Positions 1 through 9,720 of a DNA stretch of 64,000 nucleotides are shown in pieces. Position 1 is the first letter of the stretch, and each line of letters begins with the position of its first letter. The translations under genes and the position numbers were made by a program. A model generated the notes under the pieces. That model was not told where the DNA came from, did no database searches, and worked only from the letters and a program-made list of their open reading frames with translations. Source of the stretch: Demequina lutea (lineage in GTDB: Bacteria > Actinomycetota > Actinomycetes > Actinomycetales > Demequinaceae). The DNA is taken from assembly GCF_013409005.1 (NCBI RefSeq), contig NZ_JACBZO010000001.1, positions 1,798,001 to 1,862,000 of the forward strand. The letters are read 5' to 3'.

Positions 1-484
1 TGCGCTCCGCATAATCGATGGCCTTGTCACGCGTCAGCGCGAGGTCACGCACGGGAGCAATGCACTTGAGTTCGGGTGCGAGCGAGGCGATTCCGACCTC
101 GAAACGCACCTGGTCGTTGCCCTTTCCGGTGCAGCCGTGAGCCATCGTGGTGGCGCCAAACTCGCGCGCCGCCTTCACGATGTGCTTGACGATGACGGGG
201 CGGCTGAGCGCCGAGACCAGCGGGTACTTGTCGTGGTAAAGAGCGTTCGCCTTCAGGGCGGGCATGCAGTACTCGTTCGCGAACTCGTCGCGCGCATCGG
301 CCACGTAGGCCTCTACGGCGCCACAGTCGAGCGCGCGCTGGCGGATGACATCGAGGTCCTCGCCACCTTGACCGACGTCGACAGCGACGGCGATCACTTC
401 GGCGCCGGTCGCGTCGGCGATCCAGCCGATTGCTACGGAGGTGTCAAGGCCTCCTGAGTAGGCCAGGACGATGCGTTCGGTCAT
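1..484 (-). CDS. argG: Argininosuccinate synthase, N-terminal part
   Basis: Joins citrulline and aspartate, using ATP, to give argininosuccinate, the penultimate step of arginine synthesis, in the cytoplasm. The first 161 codons are present; the rest lies beyond the left edge. The N-terminus reads [16 protein letters not shown], the PP-loop ATP pyrophosphatase motif of the family, and the segment near the edge reads [17 protein letters not shown], also typical. The ATG lies 48 bp after the argR stop, so it is probably the last-but-one gene of the arg operon, with argH expected to follow outside the window. The identification rests on motif and position and is very secure. Confidence 0.95.
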   Translation of the reverse strand, partial: MTERIVLAYSGGLDTSVAIGWIADATGAEVIAVAVDVGQGGEDLDVIRQRALDCGAVEAYVADARDEFANEYCMPALKANALYHDKYPLVSALSRPVIVKHIVKAAREFGATTMAHGCTGKGNDQVRFEVGIASLAPELKCIAPVRDLALTRDKAIDYAER

Positions 485-532
485 GTGATGAGTCGCTTTC
501 TGTGGTGTCTGTGTGGCTGTGTTGTCTGAGGA

Positions 533-1024
533 TCAGTTCAGTGCGCCGCTGGCGCGGTCGAGAAACTTCTGGGCGAGGCGAATGCCTCCATCAACGTCGC
601 GAGAGATCACGACAACGGTGTCGTCACCTGCGACGGTGCCGACCACATCGGGGTCGTCGTGACCGTCGATCGCGCTCGCCAGGAATTGGGCGGCGCCGGA
701 GGGCGTGCGGATCACCGCGATATTGCCCGAGCCGTCGGTGGCATGAACCAGCTCGGCACACATGCGGTTGAGCCGCGCGCCGGTGTCCTGCGACTCCTCC
801 ATGGCCGCCTGTGTCGTGTAGACCATGCGGCCGTGCGCGTCACGCACCTTGACGGCTCGCACCTCGACGAGGTCGCGCGAAAGGGTCGCCTGGGTGACCG
901 AGATACCCTCGGCCTCGAGGCGCAACGCCAGGTCGCCCTGAGAGCCGAAGCCCTCGGTCTCGATGAGTTTCGCGATCAGCGCTTGGCGCGCCGCCTTCGT
1001 GGCAGGGATCGTGGGGCTCGCCAT
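533..1024 (-). CDS. argR: Arginine repressor ArgR
   Basis: Arginine-responsive DNA-binding repressor of the arg genes; the family acts as a hexamer with arginine as corepressor. 163 aa, the usual size. The N-terminal winged helix spans residues 5-70 (K-A-A-R-Q-A-L-I-A-K-L-I, then V-T-Q-A-T-L-S-R-D-L). The C-terminal oligomerisation and arginine-binding domain includes the G-D-D-T motif. The ATG was chosen because it overlaps the argF stop as ATGA; a longer reading frame upstream only runs through the end of argF. Its likely targets here are the two ARG-box-like sites at argC and argJ, which would make the operon autoregulated. Confidence 0.95.
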   Translation of the reverse strand: MASPTIPATKAARQALIAKLIETEGFGSQGDLALRLEAEGISVTQATLSRDLVEVRAVKVRDAHGRMVYTTQAAMEESQDTGARLNRMCAELVHATDGSGNIAVIRTPSGAAQFLASAIDGHDDPDVVGTVAGDDTVVVISRDVDGGIRLAQKFLDRASGALN

Positions 1025-1962
1025 CACTCCCCCGTCCGCGCGGCCAGCCACGTGAGTAGCGCCTTCTGTGCGTGGAGGCGGTATTCGGCCTCGAGCCACA
1101 CGATGCTTTGGGGTCCGTCGATGACGTCGGCGGTGATCTCCTTGCCGCGGTAGGCGGGCAGGCAGTGCAGCACCTGAGCACCTGGGGCCGCGAGCTCGAG
1201 GGTGCGGGCGTTCACTTGGTAGGCATCGAAGCGGCCGATGCGGTCGCCCGACTCACCCTCGTCGCCCATCGAAACCCACGTGTCGGTCGCGATGACGTCG
1301 GCTCCGATGACGGCGTCGTCGTGGTCGGTCGTGACCTGGATCGAGCCGCCGTGTTCGGCCGCGAGCTTCTTGGCGTCGAGCACGATGCGCTCGTCGGGCA
1401 TGTAGTCGTCCGGGGCGCCCACGCGCACGTGCATTCCCGCGAGCGCGCCGCCCAACAGGTAGGAATGGGCCATGTTGTTGGCGCCATCGCCCACATAGGA
1501 GAGCGTGAGGCCCGCGAGGGCGTCGACGCCGCCCCGAGCATCGGCAATCGCGGAAAGGTCCGCGAGGATCTGGCAAGGGTGGAACGAGTCGGTGAGCGCG
1601 TTGACGACCGGGACCCCAGCGTGCGCCGCCATCTCCTCGACCCGATCCTGACCAAAGGTGCGCCACACGATCGCGCTGACCTGGCGACCGAGCACGCGGG
1701 CGGTGTCTGCCACGGACTCGCCACGACCCATTTGGGACGACGCCGCGTCGAGAACCAGCGGATAGCCGCCGAGCTCGGCAATGCCGGTCGCGAAGGACAC
1801 GCGCGTCCTGGTCGACGGCTTGTCAAAAATCACCGCCACGGCACGGGGGCCCGCGAACGGCTGGTGCAAATGGCGGTCGGCACGGAAGGCGAGGGCGAGC
1901 TCCAGAACCTCACGCTGCTCGGCTGCGCTGAGGTCGTCGTCCCTCAAGAAGTGACGCACCAT
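1024..1962 (-). CDS. argF: Ornithine carbamoyltransferase
   Basis: Transfers the carbamoyl group from carbamoyl phosphate to ornithine to give citrulline. 312 aa, normal length. Diagnostic motifs are S-T-R-T-R (carbamoyl phosphate binding, about residues 50-54), H-P-C-Q (about residue 130) and H-C-L-P near the C-terminus, the ornithine-loop cysteine. The chosen ATG overlaps the argD stop as ATGA; the 17 codons upstream of it are an in-frame extension into argD with no family support. It sits between argD and argR in the standard actinobacterial arg order. Confidence 0.96.
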   Translation of the reverse strand: MVRHFLRDDDLSAAEQREVLELALAFRADRHLHQPFAGPRAVAVIFDKPSTRTRVSFATGIAELGGYPLVLDAASSQMGRGESVADTARVLGRQVSAIVWRTFGQDRVEEMAAHAGVPVVNALTDSFHPCQILADLSAIADARGGVDALAGLTLSYVGDGANNMAHSYLLGGALAGMHVRVGAPDDYMPDERIVLDAKKLAAEHGGSIQVTTDHDDAVIGADVIATDTWVSMGDEGESGDRIGRFDAYQVNARTLELAAPGAQVLHCLPAYRGKEITADVIDGPQSIVWLEAEYRLHAQKALLTWLAARTGE

Positions 1963-3179
1963 CACGTCTCCTTTGCGAAGGCCGCGTGGGCGGTCAGGTA
2001 GTCGGTGAGCCATGCGACAAACGGGGCGGCCTCTTCGCGAGTGAGCGTGAGCGACGGCGCCAAGCGGATGGTGTCCGGGTTGGGCGGGTTGATGATGAAG
2101 CCATCTTCGAGCGCGGCGGCGGCGACCTCGGCCGAGATTTCGGCCTCAAGCCTGATGCCGAGCAAGAGGCCCTCTCCCCGTACCTCGGCAACGCCTGGAA
2201 TCGCACCAATGGTCTCCTTGAGCCACTCGCCCATCGCCTTCACGTGGGCAAGGAGTCCGCGCGAGTCGATCGCGTCGAGGGTCGCCAGTGCGGCGGCCGA
2301 CGCGAGCGCGTTGCCACCGAAGGTGCTGCCGTGTTGGCCCGCGGTCAGCAAAGTTGCCGCCCGTGGTCCGAACGCGACGACCGCCCCAATCGGAAAGCCC
2401 CCACCGAGGCCCTTGGCAAGAGTGACGACGTCGGGAGCAATCCCGTGAGCGTGCATCGCGAGCCACTGACCGGTGCGGGCGATGCCCGTCTGCACCTCGT
2501 CGACGACGAACAGCGCGCCGTAGCGCGTGCACAGGTCTCTCGCCGCCTGCAGGTAGGCGTGCGCCAGCGGCACCACGCCAGCCTCGCCCTGAATGGGCTC
2601 AATGAAGAGGGCCGCGACATCGTCACCCATCGCGTTTTCGAGGGCCGAGATGTCGCCAGGAGGCAGGAATTCCACACCGGGCACGAGGGGCGCGAATGGC
2701 TCGCGATAGGCGGCCTTGTGCGTGAGCGCGAGAGCGCCGGTCGAGCGGCCGTGGAAGGAGTCCTCGAGCGAGAGGATGCGGGTGCGTCCCGTCCTGCGCG
2801 ACATCTTGAATGCCGCCTCGTTTGCCTCCGTGCCGGAGTTCGCGAGGAACACGCGCGAGCCCTCAGGGGCCCCACAGATGTCGATGAGCCTCTCCGCCAG
2901 GGCGATTTGTGGCACGGTGGCGAAGAAGTTGGAGGTGTGGGCGAGCGTCGATGCCTGCAACGTGATCGCCGCGACCCATTCGGGGTCGGCATGGCCGAGA
3001 GCGTTGACGGCGATGCCGCCAAGCAGGTCGAGGTAACGGTTGCCGTCCGCATCCCACACGTAAGAACCCTCGCCCTTGGTGAGCACGCGTAGGGGACGCC
3101 CAAAGGTCGCCATGACGGCGTTCCCGTAGCGGTCGAGGCCTTGCTCACTGAGTGCTTGGACATCGCGCGGGCCGGTCAT
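1962..3179 (-). CDS. argD: Acetylornithine aminotransferase
   Basis: PLP enzyme that converts N-acetylglutamate semialdehyde to N-acetylornithine, with glutamate as amino donor. 405 aa. Seen: the G-T-E-A-N-E-A-A phosphate-binding segment, the PLP aspartate in V-V-D-E-V-Q-T-G, and the Schiff-base lysine in L-A-K-G-L-G-G-G. The ATG at 3179 overlaps the argB stop as ATGA. A longer upstream reading frame is dominated by arginine and proline and is an argB shadow. It shares the polycistronic layout with argB and argF. Confidence 0.96.
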   Translation of the reverse strand: MTGPRDVQALSEQGLDRYGNAVMATFGRPLRVLTKGEGSYVWDADGNRYLDLLGGIAVNALGHADPEWVAAITLQASTLAHTSNFFATVPQIALAERLIDICGAPEGSRVFLANSGTEANEAAFKMSRRTGRTRILSLEDSFHGRSTGALALTHKAAYREPFAPLVPGVEFLPPGDISALENAMGDDVAALFIEPIQGEAGVVPLAHAYLQAARDLCTRYGALFVVDEVQTGIARTGQWLAMHAHGIAPDVVTLAKGLGGGFPIGAVVAFGPRAATLLTAGQHGSTFGGNALASAAALATLDAIDSRGLLAHVKAMGEWLKETIGAIPGVAEVRGEGLLLGIRLEAEISAEVAAAALEDGFIINPPNPDTIRLAPSLTLTREEAAPFVAWLTDYLTAHAAFAKET

Positions 3180-4093
3180 CCCCACAGGTCCACATCGTCT
3201 GGCCGGACCATCGTGCCGATGCCGGAAGAGGTGAAGATCTCGGTGAGGATCGAGTGCGGAACGCGGCCATCGATGATGTGGGCCTGGCCGACGCCGCCGC
3301 GCACGGCACGCAGACACGCCTCCATTTTGGGCACCATTCCCGACACGAGGGTGGGGAGTAGCTTCTCGACATCCGTCGCGTGCATGCGGCGGATGAGTGA
3401 CGACGGATCCGGCCAGTTCGCGTACAGGCCCTCGACGTCGGTGAGGACGATCAGCTTGCGGGCACGCAGCGCCACGGCAATCGAGGCCGCTGCAGTGTCC
3501 GCATTGACGTTCAGGACCGTCGTGGGGTCGTCGATGTCCGGCGCCACGGTGCTCACCACGGGGATGCGGCCGGCGGAAATGATGTCCTGGACGGCGGCCG
3601 GGTTGACCTTGACCACGTCGCCCACGAGCCCCACATCGATCTTCTCCCCCTTGACAACAGCATCGCGACGCTTGGCCTGCAGTAGCCCCGCATCCTCACC
3701 GGACAGGCCGACCGCAAGCGGTCCGTGATCGTTGATGAGTCCCACGAGTTCGCGAGAGACCTGGCCCGTGAGGACCATGCGAACCACGTCCATCGCCTCG
3801 GGCGTCGTGACGCGCAGGCCGCCCTTGAACTCCGACTCGATGCCCAGCCGGTTGAGCATGTCGCTGATTTGGGGTCCGCCACCGTGCACCACGACGGGCT
3901 TGAGCCCAAGGAGGCGCAAGTGGACTATGTCTTGGGCGAATGCGCGCTTCAACACGTCGTCCGTCATGGCGTTGCCGCCGTACTTGATGACAACAATTGC
4001 GCCCTTGAACTGCTCAATCCACGGCATCGCGTCGATGAGGACGCTGACCTTCTGCTGGGGGCTGAGATCTGGGGTCTCGATCAATTCGCTCAT
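3176..4093 (-). CDS. argB: Acetylglutamate kinase
   Basis: Phosphorylates N-acetylglutamate at the gamma carboxyl, normally the feedback-controlled step in organisms with cyclic arginine synthesis. 305 aa. Seen: the K-Y-G-G nucleotide-site lysine (residues 37-40), V-V-H-G-G-G-P-Q (about 67-74) for substrate binding, and a C-terminal segment ending in [12 protein letters not shown]. The N-terminal helix upstream of K-Y-G-G (about 30 residues) is of the type associated with arginine-inhibitable hexameric forms; that point is inference. It overlaps argJ and argD by 4 bp each. Confidence 0.96.
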   Translation of the reverse strand: MSELIETPDLSPQQKVSVLIDAMPWIEQFKGAIVVIKYGGNAMTDDVLKRAFAQDIVHLRLLGLKPVVVHGGGPQISDMLNRLGIESEFKGGLRVTTPEAMDVVRMVLTGQVSRELVGLINDHGPLAVGLSGEDAGLLQAKRRDAVVKGEKIDVGLVGDVVKVNPAAVQDIISAGRIPVVSTVAPDIDDPTTVLNVNADTAAASIAVALRARKLIVLTDVEGLYANWPDPSSLIRRMHATDVEKLLPTLVSGMVPKMEACLRAVRGGVGQAHIIDGRVPHSILTEIFTSSGIGTMVRPDDVDLWG

Positions 4094-5265
4094 GTGCTGT
4101 ACGCGCTGTTCTCGTGGACGTAGTCGTGGGTCAGGTCATTGGTCCAGACGGTCGCGGTTGCTTCGCCAGCGTGAAGGTCGATGACGATGTCGACGGCGCG
4201 TGGGTTCAGATCGATCAGCGAGCGGTCCTCGCCGACGCCGGACGCCTTGCACGCGTGAACGCCATTCACCCACACGTCGAGCGTCTCGGCATTGAAGGGT
4301 GCCTCGTCCTCCGGCACGGTGCCGACCGCCGAAATGATGCGACCCCAGTTGGGGTCCTTGCCGAAGATGGCAGCCTTAAACAGATTCGACCGCGATACGG
4401 CGCGAGCCACCTTCTCGGCGGCAAGTTCGCTCGTGGCATTTACCACGCGAATCGCGATGTCGTGCTCGGCGCCCTCGGCGTCACGCAGCAACTGCTGGGC
4501 GATGTCATGAGCGGCCGCCGTCAGCGCGGTCTGGAACTCCGAAGGAGAGGGTTGAAAACCCGATGCGCCTGAAGACATGAGCACGACGGTGTCGTTTGTC
4601 GACATGCAGCCGTCGGAATCAAGGCGATTGAATGTGGTGCGCACGGCCTCGGTAAGGGCGAGGCGCGCCTGGGCGGGATCAATGATCGCGTCGGTGGTGA
4701 TGACGCACAGCATCGTGGCCATTCCCGGCGCAAGCATGCCCGCACCCTTCGCCATGCCCCCGATGCTCCATCCGTCGCCTTCGAACACCGTCGTCTTTGC
4801 CACCGAATCCGTCGTCATGATCGCTTCCGCCGCGACCGCTCCCCCGTCGGGAGCGAGGCTCGCGACCGCGGCGTCGACTCCCGCGAGCAGCGTCGACATC
4901 GGCAAACGCATGCCGATGAGGCCCGTCGAGCACACGGCCACGTCTCCGGGAGAAACGTCTCTCCCTTGCGCCTGAAGTGCCGATGCGACGTGCTCCGCGG
5001 TCGTGTGGGTGTCGAGAAAGCCCTCAGGTCCAGTCGCGGCGTTTGCTCCACCGGAGTTCAGCACGACGGCGTCGGCGCGACCGTCGGCGACCACTTGGCG
5101 GGTCCACACGACAGGAGCCGCGACCACGCGGTTAGACGTGAACACTCCTGCGGCCACGAAGGTGGGGCCCTCGTTCACCACGAGTGCGACGTCCTTCTTC
5201 CCTGACGCCTTGAGGCCAGCGGTGATACCAGCGGCGATGAAGCCGCGCGGGTGGGTAACGGTCAT
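4090..5265 (-). CDS. argJ: Bifunctional ornithine acetyltransferase / N-acetylglutamate synthase
   Basis: Recycles the acetyl group from N-acetylornithine to glutamate and may also use acetyl-CoA. 391 aa precursor that cleaves itself into two subunits; the site is M-A/T-M-L within [14 protein letters not shown], and the threonine nucleophile is present. Start: the ATG reading M-T-V-T-H-P-R-G-F is preferred over one 12 bp upstream, because the upstream codons lie inside an ARG-box-like operator. A TATGCT hexamer ends 7 nt before this ATG, suggesting a leaderless transcript in addition to read-through from argC. Confidence 0.94.
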   Translation of the reverse strand: MTVTHPRGFIAAGITAGLKASGKKDVALVVNEGPTFVAAGVFTSNRVVAAPVVWTRQVVADGRADAVVLNSGGANAATGPEGFLDTHTTAEHVASALQAQGRDVSPGDVAVCSTGLIGMRLPMSTLLAGVDAAVASLAPDGGAVAAEAIMTTDSVAKTTVFEGDGWSIGGMAKGAGMLAPGMATMLCVITTDAIIDPAQARLALTEAVRTTFNRLDSDGCMSTNDTVVLMSSGASGFQPSPSEFQTALTAAAHDIAQQLLRDAEGAEHDIAIRVVNATSELAAEKVARAVSRSNLFKAAIFGKDPNWGRIISAVGTVPEDEAPFNAETLDVWVNGVHACKASGVGEDRSLIDLNPRAVDIVIDLHAGEATATVWTNDLTHDYVHENSAYST

Positions 5266-5266
5266 G

Positions 5267-5280
5267 TGCATAAGCATACA
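5267..5280. promoter_or_regulatory. ARG-box-like operator at the argJ start
   Basis: TGCATAAGCATACA fits the actinobacterial ARG box (TGCAT-RWWY-ATGCA) at 12 of 14 positions by eye. It sits directly upstream of the argJ ATG and covers a TATGCT -10-like hexamer on the minus strand. ArgR bound here would block an internal promoter for argJ and the genes after it. Confidence 0.6.
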
Positions 5281-5353
5281 TCACGATGTAAATAGATGCA
5301 GCGCAATTAGATACACTCGCCGCGCTGTGGGCGTGTCGGCCGCCCGTGAAACC

Positions 5354-6397
5354 CTACGGCGCGAGCCCCATCATCGTCAGACCCATCGTCTCCGGCAGAC
5401 CCAAGGCCACGTTCATCGACTGCAATGCGGCACCCGCGGTGCCCTTGACCAGGTTGTCAATCGCGCACACGGCGACCACCCTGCCCGCCTTCGCGTCGAC
5501 CGTGACCTGGACGAGTGCCGTATTGGCGCCGACCGTCGAGGCGGTGGCAGGCCACGACCCCTCGGGGAGCACGCGCACGAAGGGTTCGTCCGCGTAGGCA
5601 TCGATCCACGCCGCGCGCACGGAGTCGGCGTCCGCTCCCGGTGCCAGCGGTGCCGTGACCGAGGCGAGAATGCCGCGCGACATCGGGACGAGAACGGGAG
5701 TGAAGCTGATCCGCGGGTTGGGAGCGCCAGCCGACGCAAAGTTTTGGAGTATCTCGGGGACGTGTCGGTGCGTCCCTCCCACCGCGTACGGCACCGCGGA
5801 GCCAAGACCCTCCGCCGCGAGCAGGTTCGCGGCGAGCTTCTTGCCCGCACCCGAATATCCCACCGCAAGGGTGGCGACCACATCGGAGGCGTCGATGACT
5901 CCGGCCGCGATGCCAGGCTGCAGAGCGAGCGTGACAGCGGTGACGTTGCAGCCGGGCACCGCAATGCGCTTACTACCAGGTAGGAGGCTCCTCTGTAGCC
6001 CATTCGGGGTGACGAGTTCGGGCATTCCGTAGGGCCACGTGCCCGCGTGTTCGCCGCCATAATATTCGGCCCACGCGTCCGCGGAGGCGAGCCGATAGTC
6101 GGCCCCGCAATCGAGAACAAGGACGTCGGCGGGAAGTTGGGCGGCGATAGCGCCCGAAGCGCCATGCGGCAGGGCGAGCACGACCACGTCGTGCCCGGAG
6201 AGGGCCTCAACGGTCGTCGGCTCAATGACCCGAGACGCGAGTGGCACCAAGTGGGGTTGGTGAGCGCCGATGGTGTCACCCGCCGAGGCATGCGCCGTGA
6301 GCGCCCCAAACTCAACATCGGGATGGGCGCTGAAGACGCGCAACACCTCGCCGCCCACGTAGCCGGAGGCCCCCGCGACTGCCACTCTGATCACCAT
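5354..6397 (-). CDS. argC: N-acetyl-gamma-glutamyl-phosphate reductase
   Basis: NADPH-dependent reduction of N-acetylglutamyl phosphate to the semialdehyde. 348 aa. The Rossmann motif G-A-S-G-Y-V-G-G-E is at residues 9-17; the catalytic cysteine is C150 in V-P-G-C-N-V-T. First gene of the operon, 88 bp ahead of argJ. The start chosen is the ATG of M-V-I-R-V-A-V-A-G; longer in-frame starts run back through the promoter. On the minus strand TATAGT ends 7 nt before the ATG and no ribosome-binding site is visible, so the message is probably leaderless. Confidence 0.95.
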   Translation of the reverse strand: MVIRVAVAGASGYVGGEVLRVFSAHPDVEFGALTAHASAGDTIGAHQPHLVPLASRVIEPTTVEALSGHDVVVLALPHGASGAIAAQLPADVLVLDCGADYRLASADAWAEYYGGEHAGTWPYGMPELVTPNGLQRSLLPGSKRIAVPGCNVTAVTLALQPGIAAGVIDASDVVATLAVGYSGAGKKLAANLLAAEGLGSAVPYAVGGTHRHVPEILQNFASAGAPNPRISFTPVLVPMSRGILASVTAPLAPGADADSVRAAWIDAYADEPFVRVLPEGSWPATASTVGANTALVQVTVDAKAGRVVAVCAIDNLVKGTAGAALQSMNVALGLPETMGLTMMGLAP

Positions 6398-6398
6398 A

Positions 6399-6412
6399 TG
6401 CATAACTATACG
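6399..6412. promoter_or_regulatory. ARG-box-like operator and -10 region of argC
   Basis: TGCATAACTATACG matches TGCAT-RWWY-ATGCA at 11 of 14 positions and shares the TGCATAA half with the argJ site. Read on the minus strand it contains TATAGT followed by seven bases and then ATG. The operator therefore overlaps the promoter and the presumed transcription start, as expected for ArgR repression. Confidence 0.6.
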
Positions 6413-6517
6413 CGATACTGAATGAAGATTTCCAGCGGCCACCATCGAAGCCATCGCGTCGCACATTCTTCACACTCGCGTGACGCGGCTGACACGCGTC
6501 TCCGTCACAATGGACCT

Positions 6518-7018
6518 ATGCAGAACCTGCGGATGCGCATCATGCGTGCGAGCGACGTGCCCGCCGTCACCGAGCTCAACAACTCGGCCTACCCTGCCGT
6601 CACGATCCTCACCGAGGAGGAAATGGCCAACCTCTTCGCCCTCTGTGACATCTCGCTCGTCGCCACCAACAGGGACAAGCAGGTCACCGCCTTTCTGCTG
6701 AGCATCAACATGGGAAAGCCGTACGAGTCGGAGAACTACCGCTGGTTCGAGGAGCGGGGCGTGCGCCACCAGTACATCGACCGAGTCGTCGTGAGCCCCT
6801 CAGCCAAGGGGACCGGTGTGGGAAGGGCGCTCTACGAATCCGTGTTTGAACACGCGCGCCAATGCGGGGCAAACGAGGTCACGGCCGAAATCAACGTGCG
6901 CCCCGCCAACCCAAGTTCGATGGCGTTTCACGAACGGCTTGGCTTCCAAAGACTGTCTGAGCAGGAGACCAAGGGCGGCAGCATCAGGGTCGCGCTTCTC
7001 GCACGCTCCGTTTACTAG
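6518..7018 (+). CDS. GNAT family N-acetyltransferase
   Basis: Acetyl-CoA-dependent acetyltransferase of unknown substrate; 166 aa, one GNAT domain. Seen: the acetyl-CoA pyrophosphate loop in V-V-V-S-P-S-A-K-G-T-G-V-G-R-A-L (about residues 88-103) and the C-terminal F-H-E-R-L-G-F signature. Start at M-Q-N-L-R-M-R-I-M-R-A-S; codons upstream are not family-like. Divergent from argC, and its 3' end overlaps the MFS gene tail-to-tail by 35 bp. Nothing ties it to arginine synthesis beyond position; ArgA-like activity is possible but unsupported. Confidence 0.8.
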   Translation: MQNLRMRIMRASDVPAVTELNNSAYPAVTILTEEEMANLFALCDISLVATNRDKQVTAFLLSINMGKPYESENYRWFEERGVRHQYIDRVVVSPSAKGTGVGRALYESVFEHARQCGANEVTAEINVRPANPSSMAFHERLGFQRLSEQETKGGSIRVALLARSVY

Positions 7019-8483
7019 GCCCCTGCGCGCCGTCCCGCAGGTGAAGAGGCCGCACGAAGAACGCCGCAACCAGCGTGCCTGCGAGGACGACCACCGCGGG
7101 CAGCACGAGAGTCTGACTCATGGCCGTCGCGAACCCGCCCTGAAGCGCAGCGGGAAGCTGCAACCCCGCAGACGATTGCCCCTGGGAGGCACCGAAACCC
7201 GCAGGCATGTGGGCGGCAAGGCGATTGGCGATGAGGGTCGCAATCGCGGCCGAACCCAGGACCGAGCCGATCTGACGCGTGGTGTTGTACACGCCCGCTC
7301 CCGCGCCCGAGTCCTGGAGCGGCAGGTTGCGCGTCGCGGTAGACGATATGGGGCCCCACATGAAGGCGGACCCGACCCCGAGCATCAGTGAGGGCACGAG
7401 CAGCGCCAAGATCGACGCACCCGGGGCCATGAGCAGGGAGTACAGCCAGAGGGAAGCAGATACGAGCAGCGTTCCAGGCACCACCAGGTATCGCGGGTGC
7501 ACGGCATCAGTCAACTTGCCCGCCACTCGCGCCAATACCATGGTCGCGACAGCCGACGGCGCGGTCATCAGGGCCGACTGGGTGGGACTGAGCCCGAGCA
7601 CCACCTGAAAGAAGTAGGCGATCGGAATGAATGCCGACGTCACCATGAATCCGACGCTGGCGATGGTGGCGTTGGCCAGCGAGAAGTTGCGGTCCTTGAA
7701 GAGCTTCAGCGGCAGCAACGGCTCACGTCCGCCGCGGCCCTGAGTCAGTACGAAGACGACCAGGAGGGCCACCCCGCCGCCGATGCAGACCCAAATCCAG
7801 GCGACCCAGTCGTGGGACTGCCCCTCCTGGAGACCGAACACAAGACCAAACATGCCTAACCCAGAGAGGGCCACCCCGAGCCAGTCGAAGGTGTGCGAGT
7901 GCGTCTCAAGATCGGGCACGAGCGCCCGCGCCGCGATGAATGCGCCCACGCCAATGGGGACGTTGACGAAGAAGATCCATTCCCAGCCGGGGCCGTCAAC
8001 CAGCACGCCGCCGAGCAAAGGACCGAGCAGGCTGGCCACCCCCGCAGTGGCACCCCACAACGCCATGGCGCTTCCGCGCTTGGCCGCGGGGAAGGTCCGG
8101 GTGATCACGGCCATCGTCTGGGGCGTCATGAGAGCGGCGCCGATTCCCTGAACGCCACGCGCGGCGATCAGGTTGCCGATGCCGCTGCCGGGAAGTGCAT
8201 CCGCAAGGCCACACGCAAGCGAAGACAGCGTGAAGATGACGAGTCCCACGAGATAGATGCGCTTGGGTCCATACCGGTCGCCGAGCCTTCCGGTAATCAG
8301 CAGGGGCACCGCGTACGCGAGCAGATAGGCGCTCGTCACCCAGATCACCGAGTTCGTGCCGGTGTGCAAGCCCCGCTGAATTGACGGGTTGGCCACGGTG
8401 ACAATGGTGGTGTCGACGAGGATCATGAAGAAGCCGATGACGAGCGCCCAGAGGGCACGCCAGGCTTCGCGTTCGCTGGTCAT
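6984..8483 (-). CDS. MFS drug exporter, DHA2 (EmrB/QacA) type
   Basis: Predicted proton-driven multidrug exporter in the inner membrane. 499 aa, consistent with 14 membrane helices. Seen: the N-terminal D-T-T-I-V-T-V-A-N-P-S-I motif of the DHA2 family, L-G-D-R-Y-G-P-K-R (motif A, about residues 66-74), and a long run of hydrophobic segments to the C-terminus. The ATG is preceded by GAGGA at 4-8 bp. It stands alone, with no regulator adjacent, so the substrate cannot be inferred. Confidence 0.85.
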   Translation of the reverse strand: MTSEREAWRALWALVIGFFMILVDTTIVTVANPSIQRGLHTGTNSVIWVTSAYLLAYAVPLLITGRLGDRYGPKRIYLVGLVIFTLSSLACGLADALPGSGIGNLIAARGVQGIGAALMTPQTMAVITRTFPAAKRGSAMALWGATAGVASLLGPLLGGVLVDGPGWEWIFFVNVPIGVGAFIAARALVPDLETHSHTFDWLGVALSGLGMFGLVFGLQEGQSHDWVAWIWVCIGGGVALLVVFVLTQGRGGREPLLPLKLFKDRNFSLANATIASVGFMVTSAFIPIAYFFQVVLGLSPTQSALMTAPSAVATMVLARVAGKLTDAVHPRYLVVPGTLLVSASLWLYSLLMAPGASILALLVPSLMLGVGSAFMWGPISSTATRNLPLQDSGAGAGVYNTTRQIGSVLGSAAIATLIANRLAAHMPAGFGASQGQSSAGLQLPAALQGGFATAMSQTLVLPAVVVLAGTLVAAFFVRPLHLRDGAQGPSKRSVREARP

Positions 8484-8622
8484 GGGGATTCCTCGGTTCA
8501 GTCGCGGCGGGTGATCGCGACGCGGCGGGCGGCTCGGGGCTCGTCGCCCAGGACGGATTCCTCGACTCTATCCGAGCGGTCGGCCGCGAGCGCCATCGTC
8601 GCCCCCAAAGTACGATCGCGTC

Positions 8623-9672
8623 ATGCGCATCCTGATCGTCGGCGGCACCGGACTCATCTCATCGGCCTTCGCTCGCGAGTGCGAAGATCGCGACGACGAC
8701 CTCACCCTGATCACCAGGGGCGTGCACGGCTCGGCGGGCACCCCCGCATCGTCGAAGGTCATTCACGCCGACGCGACGGACGCCGGGGCCCTGCGCTCGG
8801 CGCTGCAGGGTGCGCGACTGCGCCGCGAAAGGTGGGACGCGGTGGTCCAGTTCGTGGCCTTTGCACCCGAGCGAGTCGCTGAAGATGTCGTGACGTTTGC
8901 GCCGCTCACCGACCGGTACGTCCTCATTGCGACCTCGGCCGCCTACACCACCGTCGAGCATTTCCAGATGCTGACGGAGGACACCCCTCTCGAGAACAAC
9001 GAGTGGGACTACGCGCAAGCCAAGATCGCGTGCGAGGACGTCTTGCGCAATGACGCGCCTGCCGCGGGCCTCGACTTCACGATTGTGCGTCCCGCGCACA
9101 CCTACGGTGACACCAAGATCCCCGCCTTCACGGGCAACTCGCGCCATCCATGGACCATCATTGACAGGATGCGCCGCGGCGCGGACATTCTGGTTCCAGG
9201 CGACGGCACCGCGCTGTGGACCGTCACCCACGCGTCGGATGTCGCCGCGGGCATCAGGGGCCTCCTGGACACCGACGCCTCGCGGGGACTCGCGGTTCAC
9301 ATCACGTCGGATACGGCGCTCACGTGGACCGGCATCTACCGCGCGCTCGCGCATGCGGCGGGGCTGAGCGACGCCCAATTCGAGTCCCAAGTGGTGCACG
9401 TACCGTCCGATGCACTCATCGCGGCCGTCCCTTCTCAGGCTGGTTCCATCAGAGGCGACAAGATGCATTGCGCCGTCTACGACACGTCGCTGCTGAGATC
9501 CCTGGTGCCCGGGTGGGAAGCGGAGACCACCTTCGCAGAGGGCATCGGGAATGCGATCAGAGCGTTCGAGGCGCACCCCGAGTGGCAAACGATCGACGAC
9601 GAGGCGAATGCCATGTTCGACAGGCTCGGCGCGATCTACCGAGGCGCCCTTCGTTCCGCGGCCATCGGCTGA
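8623..9672 (+). CDS. NAD-dependent epimerase/dehydratase (extended SDR)
   Basis: Rossmann-fold oxidoreductase or epimerase of unknown sugar or nucleotide-sugar substrate. 349 aa. Seen: G-G-T-G-L-I-S at residues 7-13, the S-A-A-Y segment (about 104), and a Y-x3-K pair in D-Y-A-Q-A-K (about 128-132). It is a paralog of the gene at 10646; both share G-G-T-G-L-I-S-S-A and a W-T-V-T-[HD] segment. A lipoprotein gene separates the pair. Resemblance is to the atypical SDR groups that include CSP41-like and isoflavone-reductase-like proteins. Confidence 0.8.
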   Translation: MRILIVGGTGLISSAFARECEDRDDDLTLITRGVHGSAGTPASSKVIHADATDAGALRSALQGARLRRERWDAVVQFVAFAPERVAEDVVTFAPLTDRYVLIATSAAYTTVEHFQMLTEDTPLENNEWDYAQAKIACEDVLRNDAPAAGLDFTIVRPAHTYGDTKIPAFTGNSRHPWTIIDRMRRGADILVPGDGTALWTVTHASDVAAGIRGLLDTDASRGLAVHITSDTALTWTGIYRALAHAAGLSDAQFESQVVHVPSDALIAAVPSQAGSIRGDKMHCAVYDTSLLRSLVPGWEAETTFAEGIGNAIRAFEAHPEWQTIDDEANAMFDRLGAIYRGALRSAAIG

Positions 9673-9720
9673 GACGTATGCCCCATGGCGCGCCTTGTTG
9701 CGGTGTGGGAACCTGAGCGC

